10,640 nt of DNA from a bacterium (lineage in GTDB: Bacteria > Latescibacterota > UBA2968 > UBA8231), in the NCBI GenBank assembly GCA_027593305.1, contig JAQCJA010000123.1, positions 1-10,640 on the forward strand, written 5' to 3'. Numbering within the stretch: the stretch's first letter is position 1; each line of letters starts with the position of its first letter. The position numbers and the translations under genes are program-made. Under the pieces are notes generated by a model. The model saw only the letters and a list, made by a program, of their open reading frames with translations. It was not told the origin of the DNA and searched no databases. Shown piece by piece: positions 1 to 6,469 of this stretch.

Positions 1-651
1 GCTGATGCCGACAAAACGCAGCGGCACACCCAAGCTCGTCGGCGCCACGACCATGCCCGTGTGGGTGTGGGCGCCGGAGGCAACGTAGACGACGTCCGGC
101 CGTACGTTGCGCTCCTGCAGCTGCGCCCACAACTCGAGAAATCCGTCGACATACGCGATGCCGCGGTAGGCAGCCCCATCGGAACTGGTGCTGAACGGTT
201 TGTGGCCCGCCTGCCGCAGGCTCTCCAGCGTTGCCGCCTGCTCAGCTGCCGGCGGCAACAGGACCTCAGCGCCGAACAGATGTGTCAGCAGCAGGTTGCC
301 CTGCAACTGCGCGTGGCCATCGGCGCGGCCTACCTGTACGGCCTTCATCCCCAGCTTTGCGGCAACGGCCGCCGTCTGCCGCGACTGATTGGACTGCGAG
401 GCGGCACCATGCACAAGCACATCACACCCGGCCTCCACTGCCTGGGCGATGGAATACTCGAACTCACGGATCTTGTTGCCACCAAAGGCCAGCCCCGTCA
501 GGTCCTCGCGCTTCATCCAGATCTGCGGTCCACCGACGGCAGCCGACAGGCGCGGCAACTCGTCCAGGGGTGTGGGCAATGCCGCCAGTCGCAGACGCGG
601 CAGCCGGTCCAGGCGCCGGCGCAACTGTTGCGGTGAATAGGTTGTCGACAT
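1..651 (-). CDS. PLP-dependent ACC deaminase / D-cysteine desulfhydrase family enzyme (partial, C-terminus missing)
   Basis: The N-terminal 217 residues of a fold-type II pyridoxal-phosphate enzyme are visible, and the frame stays open to the left edge. The start is the ATG at 649-651, preceded by a GAAAGGA-like ribosome binding site at 664-670. Near the N-terminus comes LPTPLDELPRLS, the usual substrate-entry segment. The motif FGGNKIRE follows, with Lys60 as the expected Schiff-base lysine, and then SQSNQSRQTAA (residues 85-95), matching the conserved SQSNHARQTAAAAA segment. Relatives, about 330 residues long, deaminate 1-aminocyclopropane-1-carboxylate or break D-cysteine into pyruvate, H2S and ammonia in the cytoplasm. 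The partial sequence cannot separate the two activities. The phosphate-binding glycine loop reads ASGAHTHTGM, which looks one residue longer than the common SGGTHAG or TGSTQAG form. Substrate specificity may therefore differ. Family assignment is firm; the exact reaction is not. Confidence 0.88.
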   Translation of the reverse strand, partial: MSTTYSPQQLRRRLDRLPRLRLAALPTPLDELPRLSAAVGGPQIWMKREDLTGLAFGGNKIREFEYSIAQAVEAGCDVLVHGAASQSNQSRQTAAVAAKLGMKAVQVGRADGHAQLQGNLLLTHLFGAEVLLPPAAEQAATLESLRQAGHKPFSTSSDGAAYRGIAYVDGFLELWAQLQERNVRPDVVYVASGAHTHTGMVVAPTSLGVPLRFVGIS

Positions 652-691
652 GATGGAGCCCGATCCTTTCGGCAGATTTTCGCTGCCTCAA

Positions 692-719
692 TCTATACCA
701 ACCGGGACCTTGACCACAA
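692..719 (-). promoter_or_regulatory. Possible sigma-70 promoter for the PLP enzyme gene
   Basis: On the minus strand TTGTGG (714-719) lies 16 bases before TATAGA (692-697). The bases TGG precede the -10 box, giving an extended -10 form. Transcription would begin about 35 bases upstream of the ATG at 651. This is a motif match only, with no experimental support. Confidence 0.4.
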
Positions 720-743
720 CCGCAGTCCGGTGCTGTTGCCGCG

Positions 744-773
744 CGTAACTACTTGCGTTAGCTTATGGTTACG
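744..773. repeat. Short inverted repeat CGTAAC-N18-GTTACG between divergent genes
   Basis: The perfect 6-base arms CGTAAC (744-749) and GTTACG (768-773) are separated by 18 bases in the divergent intergenic region. Arms this short often arise by chance. The location, upstream of the ABC exporter operon, makes an operator possible but unproven. I could not identify a convincing -35/-10 pair for the ABC operon here. Confidence 0.25.
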
Positions 774-785
774 TGATTCGTAAGT

Positions 786-807
786 CATCGCCGCCGCGGC
801 GGTGATG
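786..807. promoter_or_regulatory. 22-bp near-perfect palindrome upstream of the ABC exporter operon
   Basis: The segment has dyad symmetry centred between 796 and 797. Ten of its eleven base pairs are Watson-Crick, and the single exception (790/803) is a G-T pair that would be tolerated in RNA. It ends 28 bases before the GTG start codon of the exporter gene. Two roles are possible. It could be a binding site for a dimeric regulator with half-site CATCRCCGCCG, or it could form a hairpin in the mRNA leader. There is no T-tract after it, so it is unlikely to be an intrinsic terminator. Confidence 0.45.
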
Positions 808-835
808 CTGTCCTGCACCCTGAGAGAAGATAACC

Positions 836-3115
836 GTGCTGGACCTCCTCGAACCGATCAGTCAGGATCTCGAACCACATCTCCGGGGGGCCATGCATCC
901 CGGGGAATTGTTGCTCGCGTTGTTGTCAGCCGATCTCGATCTCGATGGCAGATTCGGCGAGAACTGGCTCGTCCTTACTGACGAACGCATCATCGTGCTG
1001 CACGCCAACCATGGTACGCCGCGTATCGAGGCCTGGCCGCTGGCAGACGTGCAGCGCATTCATACGCGCAGCTACGTGGGCAACGGCTCCCTCGTTATCG
1101 AGTTGCCCGATGGCCTGCACGAGCTGCTGCGCTTCTCGCAAGGCAGCTTCTTCAAGTTCTCCGCCATCCCACAGGTCGTCGAGGCGGCGATGCTGTCGCC
1201 TTTGGCGCGGGCCGGTGAAGATGAGGACGAGGGTGCCATCCCTCATCGCCGCGTCGAACACTGCGACACCTGTGGCCGCGCGCTGCGCGTGGGTTCGAAG
1301 GTCTGTCCCGCCTGCATCAAGAAGCGTGAGACCTTCTGGCGGCTGCTTTCCTATGTCAAGCCATACAAGAGCGTGGCGATCTTCGGCTTCTGTCTGACGC
1401 TGACGATGACGGCGATCGGCATGTTGCCACCACAGCTGAACAAACACCTCATCGACGATGTCATCGTCCCGGTTGTGGCAGCACGGGGTGTCGTCGAGGG
1501 CCCCGTGGTGCCCCCGGCCGATCACGTTGTCATGCTTGGCTGGGTTGTCATCGGACTGCTGTCCATTCACTTCAGCCGCATGCTGATCAACGGCGTGCGG
1601 TCGTACTCGCTCGGCTGGCTCGGCCAGCGGATCACGTACGATCTGCAGACCGAAATCTTCAGCTACCTGCAGTTGCTGTCCCTGTCGTTCTACAGCCGGC
1701 ACTCCACGGGCCGCATCATGACCCGTGTGACGAGTGACACCGAGCGCATGCGGGGCTTCATCACCACCGGCTTTCAGGATATGGTCATTGCCATCCTGAC
1801 GCTCATCGGCATCGGTGCGATGTTGTTCTGGATGAACTGGCAACTGGCTCTGCTGGCCCTGATTCCCACACCGATCATGCTGGTGGTTACGCTGTTCTAC
1901 CGCCGGCGCATCCACTGGGTATTCCACACGATCTGGCGCCGTATCTCGGCGTTGAACTCGCAGCTGGCAGATACCATTCCCGGCGTCAAGGTCGTCAAGG
2001 CCTTCGCCCAGGAAAGTCGTGAGATCGCCACCTTCGACAAGCGCAATACCGAACTGCGTGAGTCACGCATGGTGTCGGTCAGAATGCGCTCCTACTTCCT
2101 GCCGGCCATCGCCTTCATTACCTCCATGGGGTCGGTGATCCTGTGGTGGTTCGGCGGCAACCGGGTGCTGGAGAACACTCTGACCCTGGGGCAGTTGCAG
2201 GCCTTCATCGCCTACATGGTCATGTTCCTGAATCCGGTGCGGGAACTGAGCCGACTGTCGGACGAACTTGAGTCGGCGGCGACCACGGCGGAAAGGGTCT
2301 TTGAGATCCTTGATACCGAGCCCGAGGTCAGGGATGAGCCGCAGGCGCAGGATCCCGGTGTCATCGAGGGGCGCGTTGAGTTCCGCAACGTCTCCTTCAC
2401 CTACGATGGCTTTGCGCGCATTCTCGATCGCTGCTCCTTCGTCGTCGAGCCGGGAGAGATGATCGGCCTCGTCGGGCCTTCCGGCGCCGGCAAGTCGACC
2501 CTGGTGAATCTGATCTCGCGCTTCTTTGATGCCACCGACGGCGAGATCCTCATCGATGGGGTGCCGATCACGGCACTGCAGCAGAAGAAGCTGCGGGCGC
2601 AGATCGGCGTCGTGCTGCAGGAGCCGTTGTTGTTCCAGGGGTCGGTGGCGGAGAACATCTCCTATGGCCGCCCCGGGGCGGCCCGCACCGAGATCATTGC
2701 GGCGGCCCGCGCCGCCAATGCGCACACTTTTGTCATGAAGTTGTCCGACGGGTATGACTCTGAGGTCGGCGAGCGCGGCGGCCGCCTTTCGGGCGGCGAG
2801 CGCCAGCGCATCTCCATTGCCCGGGCACTGATCGGCAATCCACGAATCCTCATCCTCGACGAAGCGACCAGTTCGGTGGATACGCAGACCGAATTCGAGA
2901 TCCAGGAAGCCCTTGAGCACCTCGTCGCCAACCGTACGACCTTCGCCATCGCGCATCGACTGTCGACGCTGAAGAATGCGGACCGACTGTTCGTCCTCGA
3001 CAAGGGCAGGATCGTCGAGGAAGGCACACATGCGGACCTGCTCGAAATCGAGGCCGGGGTTTATCGCAACCTGGTCAACATGCAGTCGGAGCTGGCCAAA
3101 GTGAGAGCCCTGTGA
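836..3115 (+). CDS. ABC exporter half-transporter with N-terminal PH-like domain and zinc ribbon
   Basis: This 759-residue protein fuses the membrane and ATPase parts of an ABC exporter and should work as a dimer in the inner membrane. Residues about 40-120 look like a bacterial PH-like domain (WLVLTDERIIVL, then a strand-rich stretch). A zinc ribbon CX2C-X10-CX2C follows (Cys143, 146, 157, 160). Six likely membrane helices lie near 177-198, 231-250, 314-334, 336-354, 420-440 and 450-466. The ATPase has Walker A GPSGAGKST (Lys553), Q-loop Gln595, signature LSGGE (651-655), Walker B ILILDE (Asp675, catalytic Glu676) and H-loop His707, so it appears fully active. Typical half-exporters are near 600 residues; the extra length is the N-terminal module. 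The start is GTG at 836 with only a weak AGAGAAG site before it. The last four bases overlap the start of the DUF1854 gene. The substrate is unknown. Relatives beside DUF1854 genes occur near cyanophycin genes in some bacteria, but none is visible here. Confidence 0.93.
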   Translation: MLDLLEPISQDLEPHLRGAMHPGELLLALLSADLDLDGRFGENWLVLTDERIIVLHANHGTPRIEAWPLADVQRIHTRSYVGNGSLVIELPDGLHELLRFSQGSFFKFSAIPQVVEAAMLSPLARAGEDEDEGAIPHRRVEHCDTCGRALRVGSKVCPACIKKRETFWRLLSYVKPYKSVAIFGFCLTLTMTAIGMLPPQLNKHLIDDVIVPVVAARGVVEGPVVPPADHVVMLGWVVIGLLSIHFSRMLINGVRSYSLGWLGQRITYDLQTEIFSYLQLLSLSFYSRHSTGRIMTRVTSDTERMRGFITTGFQDMVIAILTLIGIGAMLFWMNWQLALLALIPTPIMLVVTLFYRRRIHWVFHTIWRRISALNSQLADTIPGVKVVKAFAQESREIATFDKRNTELRESRMVSVRMRSYFLPAIAFITSMGSVILWWFGGNRVLENTLTLGQLQAFIAYMVMFLNPVRELSRLSDELESAATTAERVFEILDTEPEVRDEPQAQDPGVIEGRVEFRNVSFTYDGFARILDRCSFVVEPGEMIGLVGPSGAGKSTLVNLISRFFDATDGEILIDGVPITALQQKKLRAQIGVVLQEPLLFQGSVAENISYGRPGAARTEIIAAARAANAHTFVMKLSDGYDSEVGERGGRLSGGERQRISIARALIGNPRILILDEATSSVDTQTEFEIQEALEHLVANRTTFAIAHRLSTLKNADRLFVLDKGRIVEEGTHADLLEIEAGVYRNLVNMQSELAKVRAL

Positions 3116-3585
3116 GCGACCTCGACGGGACACAGATGCAGATCCGGCGCACCGATCACGCGCTTCTGGCTGTCCGTATCGGCAGTCAGGACTTCGACGA
3201 TGTCACCGTGCGGCGCGCCTTCCCCCTGGAGGCGGCCAACCAGTACATCGGCTTCTATGACACGGAAGGCACCGAACTCGGCATTCTGCAGGACCCGGGG
3301 AGGCTGGATGCGGCCAGTGCCGCCGCACTCGATGAGCAGCTGTCACTGACCTATTTCCTGCCGAAGATCACCGGCGTCACGCACATCGGCGAAGAGTTCG
3401 GTGTCGTCTACGCCGACGTGGAGACCACCAGCGGCCCCCGGCATATCGAGATCCGCGGCATCCGTTCCAGCATCCGCGTGCTGTCGCGCAATCGAGCTCT
3501 GGTGGAGGATGCCGAAGGCAACCGTTACGAGCTGAGCGATTTCCGTCGTCTGCCGAAGATCACACGCGAGATTCTGGGACTGTAG
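3112..3585 (+). CDS. DUF1854 family protein, partner of the ABC exporter
   Basis: A 157-residue soluble protein with no signal peptide or membrane helix. From memory of the family it matches DUF1854. The segments AFPLEAANQYIGFYD, the ELGILQD strand, YFLPKITGV, EEFGVVYADVET and DAEGNRYEL are typical. The GTG start at 3112 overlaps the TGA stop of the exporter gene by four bases (GTGA), which indicates translational coupling and a joint role. DUF1854 proteins are commonly encoded next to ABC exporters of this kind, but their biochemical function is not established. A cytoplasmic accessory or regulatory subunit is a reasonable inference. The family call is fairly sure; the role is inference from position. 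Confidence 0.85.
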   Translation: MSDLDGTQMQIRRTDHALLAVRIGSQDFDDVTVRRAFPLEAANQYIGFYDTEGTELGILQDPGRLDAASAAALDEQLSLTYFLPKITGVTHIGEEFGVVYADVETTSGPRHIEIRGIRSSIRVLSRNRALVEDAEGNRYELSDFRRLPKITREILGL

Positions 3586-3599
3586 ACCAAAGGGTCCCA
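3575..3599. repeat. Weak hairpin in the convergent junction
   Basis: TGGGAC (3575-3580) and GTCCCA (3594-3599) form a 6-bp stem with a 13-base loop that spans the stop codon of the DUF1854 gene. There is no T-tract on either side. It may help end transcription between the two convergent genes, which are only 39 bases apart, but the support is slight. Confidence 0.25.
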
Positions 3600-3624
3600 C
3601 CGTCGATGGCGGGGCGGCCCTCCA

Positions 3625-4392
3625 TCAGTTCGGCAGATTTCCGGCATCGACGTCGGGACGCATCTGGCGATAGGACGCACTCGCCTCCAGCAGTTGCTTG
3701 CGCGTGGACTCGTTTGGCTCGATGCGCCAGCGGTTGTAGGCATCGAGCATCCGATCCAGCACCATGGCCTCGATCTGCGGCAACGCCTCGATCTGCGCAT
3801 TCCGTTCCAGGTGCCACATCTGCCCCGGCGACAGGCGCCGCATCAGGTCCATGTGGTTGGCCGCCATATGCCCCAGAACCTCGTGATAGGCGCCGAAACC
3901 CTCGGCCAGTTTTCCCAGGGTCACCGCCATGCCGCGGTAGCGCGGTGGCAGACGGCTGCCGAACAGAGCAGCCCAACCGTAGAACTGCCGGGCCTCCTCG
4001 ATGTAGGCCTCATCCGGCGTCATGGCGCGTCGATAGTAGGACACATGGTCACCGAACCCGGCGAACAGACCGAAGGCCATCAAGCGGTGATCGGCATTCG
4101 TCCGGTAGACGTCCGTCTTGCCGCGGTTGGTGCCGCACTCGTCCGCCTTCTGGCAGACGTCGAGGGGGGATGATGCGAGGTGATCGACATTGTCCGCGTA
4201 GAAGCGGCCGTCGACGAGGGAGTGCAGCAGTCCGGCGAGGTAGACGTTGACTTCCTCGTCGCCGTCCGATTCGTGATCGGTTTCAATGCGAGACTGCAGG
4301 TAGGCGTTGAGGAGATAGAAGAACAGGGGCTCGCGCTCCTCGGTGCCAAGATCCAGATAGGTGGTTGAACCCATATCGGTGGTTGTATCCAT
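3625..4392 (-). CDS. Uncharacterised 255-residue protein with an HEVLGH motif
   Basis: I do not recognise this family. With the ATG at 4390-4392 as start, the protein has 255 residues and begins MDTTTDMGSTTYLDLG. An AAGGG stretch lies about 11 bases upstream; the frame remains open further upstream to about 4455, but that extension looks like non-coding leader. The protein is rich in charged residues and predicted helix, with no signal peptide or membrane span, so it is probably cytoplasmic. The most striking segment is YHEVLGHMAANHMD, with His170, Glu171, His175 and His180 placed as possible metal ligands. The HExxGH pattern also occurs in M49 dipeptidyl peptidase III, but that family is much longer and its second motif lies downstream, so homology is not claimed. 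Cys80 and Cys86 lie in DVCQKADECG, inside a loop-like region. Synonymous antisense frames are open here too, but this frame has the more protein-like composition. Confidence 0.72.
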   Translation of the reverse strand: MDTTTDMGSTTYLDLGTEEREPLFFYLLNAYLQSRIETDHESDGDEEVNVYLAGLLHSLVDGRFYADNVDHLASSPLDVCQKADECGTNRGKTDVYRTNADHRLMAFGLFAGFGDHVSYYRRAMTPDEAYIEEARQFYGWAALFGSRLPPRYRGMAVTLGKLAEGFGAYHEVLGHMAANHMDLMRRLSPGQMWHLERNAQIEALPQIEAMVLDRMLDAYNRWRIEPNESTRKQLLEASASYRQMRPDVDAGNLPN

Positions 4393-4456
4393 AACGACGT
4401 CATCCCTTGAAGGAGGGTGCACCGCAGGAACAGACTCACACTGGCCACGTGCCATA

Positions 4457-4469
4457 CCGATGTTATCGG
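4457..4469. repeat. Small hairpin CCGAT-GTT-ATCGG in the leader of the HEVLGH gene
   Basis: A perfect 5-bp stem with a 3-base loop lies 65 bases upstream of the ATG at 4392. It could be a leader hairpin or simply chance. No riboswitch or protein-binding family is recognised. Confidence 0.2.
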
Positions 4470-4513
4470 CAGCCCGGATGCTTCAGCCGACGCCAATCCA
4501 TCCAGGCGTCGCA

Positions 4514-4542
4514 TAGATACCAAGACCGCAGCCCTTTGGCAA
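4514..4542 (-). promoter_or_regulatory. Possible promoter for the HEVLGH gene
   Basis: On the minus strand TTGCCA (4537-4542) is followed after 17 bases by TATCTA (4514-4519), with TGG directly before the -10 box. It sits immediately downstream of the hairpin that closes the glycosyltransferase gene, so the HEVLGH gene may be its own transcription unit with a leader of roughly 115 bases. The -35 box is good and the -10 box is weak. Confidence 0.35.
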
Positions 4543-4544
4543 GA

Positions 4545-4570
4545 GCGTCGCCGGCGCCATCAGGCGACGC
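4545..4570 (-). terminator. Hairpin spanning the glycosyltransferase stop codon, possible terminator
   Basis: The perfect 8-base arms GCGTCGCC (4545-4552) and GGCGACGC (4563-4570) are separated by a 10-base loop, which contains the TGA stop codon (4560-4562). The following minus-strand sequence is TCTTGCC, which lacks a proper U-tract. It may be a weak intrinsic terminator or a 3'-end stabilising structure. Confidence 0.42.
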
Positions 4571-5576
4571 AGAGAAAATCGTCGCCCTCCACCAGACCGA
4601 CCCGCGCAAGGTGCTGTCTGATCAGGGCGCGGGCCCCGCGCGAGGCGACAGCTGCCAGCAACAGGGGGCGCTGGTGCGACTGCCAGCAGGGCATGAGCCG
4701 CTCGGTGCCGACAATGGGCACACCGCGCAGGGTGTTGCCAATACGTTTTGGCGCGATGTCGATGAAGACATCCGGTCGATGTCCGGCGCGGCTCAGATGT
4801 TTGCTCAGGCGCCGCCCCGTCTGCCCGGCACCCCACACCAGCAGGCCATCCCGCGATTTCAGCGGCCCGCACGCCAGATAATGTGCCTTGGCGCGCAGGA
4901 AGTTCTCCACCGAGTAACGGCGATCGGTTCGCGTTGCACGGGCACCGTGTTCCCGCCAGCGCACCAGGGGTTCGGCGACTTTGGCGAATTGCCGGCCCGC
5001 GGCATGATAGCGCAGCCAGAGGTCGTAGTCCTCTGCCCAACCGCGATCCTGATAACCACCCAGTGCCACCATCTCATGTCGGCGCAGCATCGCTGAGGGA
5101 TGGGCGATGGGACTCTCGATGAAGATCTCGCGGCAGATGTCGCTGTGTGTCAGCAGGGCGTTCTGCCACTGCACATAGATGCCAAAGCCCTCGGCGACGT
5201 CGCCGGCGGGGAAGGCTTCCACCTGGGTGCCGCAGACACCGACATCAGGCTGTTGTTCCATGACCGACACTTGCCGCTCCAGCCGTTGTGGCCGACACAC
5301 ATCGTCCGCATCCAGACGAGCAATCAAGGGGGCACGACAAGCCGCCAGGCCGAGATTCAACGCCTGCAGCAGGCCGACGTGCGACGACGACAGGATGCGC
5401 ACTCGCCGTTCCTGACGTGCCGCCAGCAGCGTGGCTGTGGCGTCCGTCGAGCCATCATTCACAACAACGATCTCATAGTCCGACATCGTCTGGGCGAAGA
5501 CGCTGTCGAGCGCCTCGTCGAGGGTCGCGGCGCCATTGTAGACGGGCATCAGGATGGAGACGAGAGGAATTGCCAT
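4560..5576 (-). CDS. Family 2 glycosyltransferase with C-terminal Rossmann-like domain
   Basis: A 338-residue protein. Residues 1-225 or so form a GT-A fold family 2 glycosyltransferase: VSILMPVYNG near the start, VVVNDGSTD (Asp41) for nucleotide binding, LDADD (Asp89, Asp91, Asp92) as the metal-binding DxD motif, and AEDYDLWLRY (Glu182, Asp183) holding the likely catalytic base. It should transfer a sugar from a nucleotide-sugar donor to a surface glycan or other acceptor in the cytoplasm; donor and acceptor are unknown. Residues about 244-295 carry VWGAGQTGRRL, a GxGxxG nucleotide-binding turn, then VFIDIAPKRIGNTLRGVPIVG, which resembles the N-terminal domain of PglD-type proteins. There is no membrane helix. 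The ATG at 5574-5576 has no clear ribosome binding site. The gene stands alone: no other glycan genes are visible nearby. It diverges from map with 49 bases between the start codons. Confidence 0.9.
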   Translation of the reverse strand: MAIPLVSILMPVYNGAATLDEALDSVFAQTMSDYEIVVVNDGSTDATATLLAARQERRVRILSSSHVGLLQALNLGLAACRAPLIARLDADDVCRPQRLERQVSVMEQQPDVGVCGTQVEAFPAGDVAEGFGIYVQWQNALLTHSDICREIFIESPIAHPSAMLRRHEMVALGGYQDRGWAEDYDLWLRYHAAGRQFAKVAEPLVRWREHGARATRTDRRYSVENFLRAKAHYLACGPLKSRDGLLVWGAGQTGRRLSKHLSRAGHRPDVFIDIAPKRIGNTLRGVPIVGTERLMPCWQSHQRPLLLAAVASRGARALIRQHLARVGLVEGDDFLCVA

Positions 5577-5580
5577 GCTC

Positions 5581-5610
5581 TTGACAGTCTATGAACCCGG
5601 TTGCCATACT
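5581..5610 (+). promoter_or_regulatory. Likely sigma-70 promoter of map
   Basis: A consensus -35 box TTGACA (5581-5586) lies 18 bases before CATACT (5605-5610), a 4-of-6 match to the -10 consensus. Transcription would begin near 5617, only about 9 bases before the map ATG. That would leave no room for a ribosome binding site, which fits the absence of one in the sequence. Confidence 0.5.
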
Positions 5611-5625
5611 CCTAAACACTCAGCC

Positions 5626-6387
5626 ATGATCCATCTCAAATCCAAAGACGAAATCGAGCGGATTCGCGCCAGTTGCCGCATTGCCGCTGATGCCATGGTG
5701 CTTGTGCAGGACGCCCTTGTGCCAGGTGTGACGACGGCGGCACTGGATGAGATCGCCGACAACTACATCCGCAGCCAGGGCGGCGTGGCCTCGGCTCTGG
5801 GCTACCGCGGGTTTCCCCGCAGCATCTGCGTGTCGATCAACGAGGTCGTCGTCCACGGCATCCCCGGACCGCGGCAGTTGCTCGCCGGCGACATTCTGTC
5901 GGTGGATATTGCCGTCGCCAAGGATGGCTACCACGGCGACATGAATGTCTCCTTTGCCATCGGCACGATCGACGCTGACGCCGCACGTTTGATCCAGGCC
6001 ACCCGCCAGGCCATGGAGATCGGCCTGCAGGCCAGTCAGCCGGGGGCCCGGATGGGGGATGTGGGAGCCGGGATTCAGCAGCGCGTCGAGGCGGAGGGTT
6101 TCTCCGTCGTGCGCGACTTCTGCGGCCACGGCATCGGCCGCGCCTTCCATGAAGAACCCCAGGTGCTGCACTTTGGTACGGCTGGCACGGGACGCCGTCT
6201 GGAGCCGGGCACCGTGTTCACCGTGGAACCCATGATCAATGCTGGCGTCCCCGAGGTGCGTATCCTCGACGACCAGTGGACGGCAGTGACCGCCGATGGA
6301 CTGCTGTCGACCCAGTTTGAGCACACCGTGGCGGTCACCGAATACGGTCCGGACATTCTGTCTCGTTTCGCCGATCTGCCATTCTGA
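5626..6387 (+). CDS. map: Methionine aminopeptidase, type I
   Basis: A 253-residue cytoplasmic metalloprotease that removes the initiator methionine from new proteins when the second residue is small. All five metal ligands expected from the E. coli enzyme are present: Asp94 (SVDIAV), Asp105 (HGDMN), His168 (CGHGIG), Glu201 (TVEPMI) and Glu232 (QFEHT). His77 in VVVHGIP matches the catalytic histidine. The length is that of the compact type Ia form, with no N-terminal SH3-like or zinc-finger extension. The ATG at 5626 gives the family's normal N-terminus (MIHLKSKDEIERIR). The frame is open further upstream to 5554, but that would overlap the divergent glycosyltransferase gene and the promoter. 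No ribosome binding site is visible; a very short leader is likely. In many genomes map sits in the ribosomal protein or secY region, whereas here it stands apart from such genes. Confidence 0.97.
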   Translation: MIHLKSKDEIERIRASCRIAADAMVLVQDALVPGVTTAALDEIADNYIRSQGGVASALGYRGFPRSICVSINEVVVHGIPGPRQLLAGDILSVDIAVAKDGYHGDMNVSFAIGTIDADAARLIQATRQAMEIGLQASQPGARMGDVGAGIQQRVEAEGFSVVRDFCGHGIGRAFHEEPQVLHFGTAGTGRRLEPGTVFTVEPMINAGVPEVRILDDQWTAVTADGLLSTQFEHTVAVTEYGPDILSRFADLPF

Positions 6388-6401
6388 GGCAGCCGTCGGC
6401 G

Positions 6402-6429
6402 TTGCGTGTTGCCGGAGAGGCCCTATTTT
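6402..6429 (+). promoter_or_regulatory. Possible promoter for the 91-residue protein gene
   Basis: TTGCGT (6402-6407) and TATTTT (6424-6429) are separated by 16 bases, in an otherwise GC-rich gap after map. Transcription would begin near 6436, giving a leader of about 34 bases. Each box is an imperfect match, and read-through from map is an equally good explanation. Confidence 0.33.
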
Positions 6430-6469
6430 GTACGGGCTATCCAATCCCCACCCGAAGGAGTCCGTGGCG

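Noticed and set aside
464..691. Minus-strand frame starting at 691 overlapping the PLP enzyme start
   Set aside because: It is in a different frame from the PLP enzyme, which carries clear family motifs. The translation is Ala/Pro/Gly-rich with no motif.
926..1927. Long open frame (333 codons) on the minus strand inside the ABC exporter gene
   Set aside because: It is antisense to a gene with every ABC motif in place, and its translation is rich in His, Gln, Arg and Asp without recognisable domains. Such frames are expected in GC-rich coding DNA.
2063..3133. Second long minus-strand frame (356 codons) opposite the ATPase domain
   Set aside because: This is the same antisense effect of third-position GC bias. 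There is no domain, no ribosome binding site and no separate promoter.
3870..3905. HEVLGH taken as proof of an M49 dipeptidyl peptidase III
   Set aside because: M49 enzymes are far longer and carry an EExxxD/E motif downstream of HExxGH. Here the only similar segment (EEARQF) lies upstream and the rest of the protein does not match.
3606..4250. Plus-strand open frame of 214 codons opposite the HEVLGH gene
   Set aside because: The translation is Arg/Pro/Ser-rich and low in complexity, typical of a shadow frame. The minus-strand frame has balanced composition and plausible helices.
5577..5607. AGGAG followed by ATG at 5605-5607 on the minus strand, upstream of the glycosyltransferase
   Set aside because: This ATG is 31 bases from the glycosyltransferase ATG and therefore out of frame. 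The short frame ends within about 50 codons inside the glycosyltransferase gene, so it neither moves the start nor makes a convincing leader peptide.
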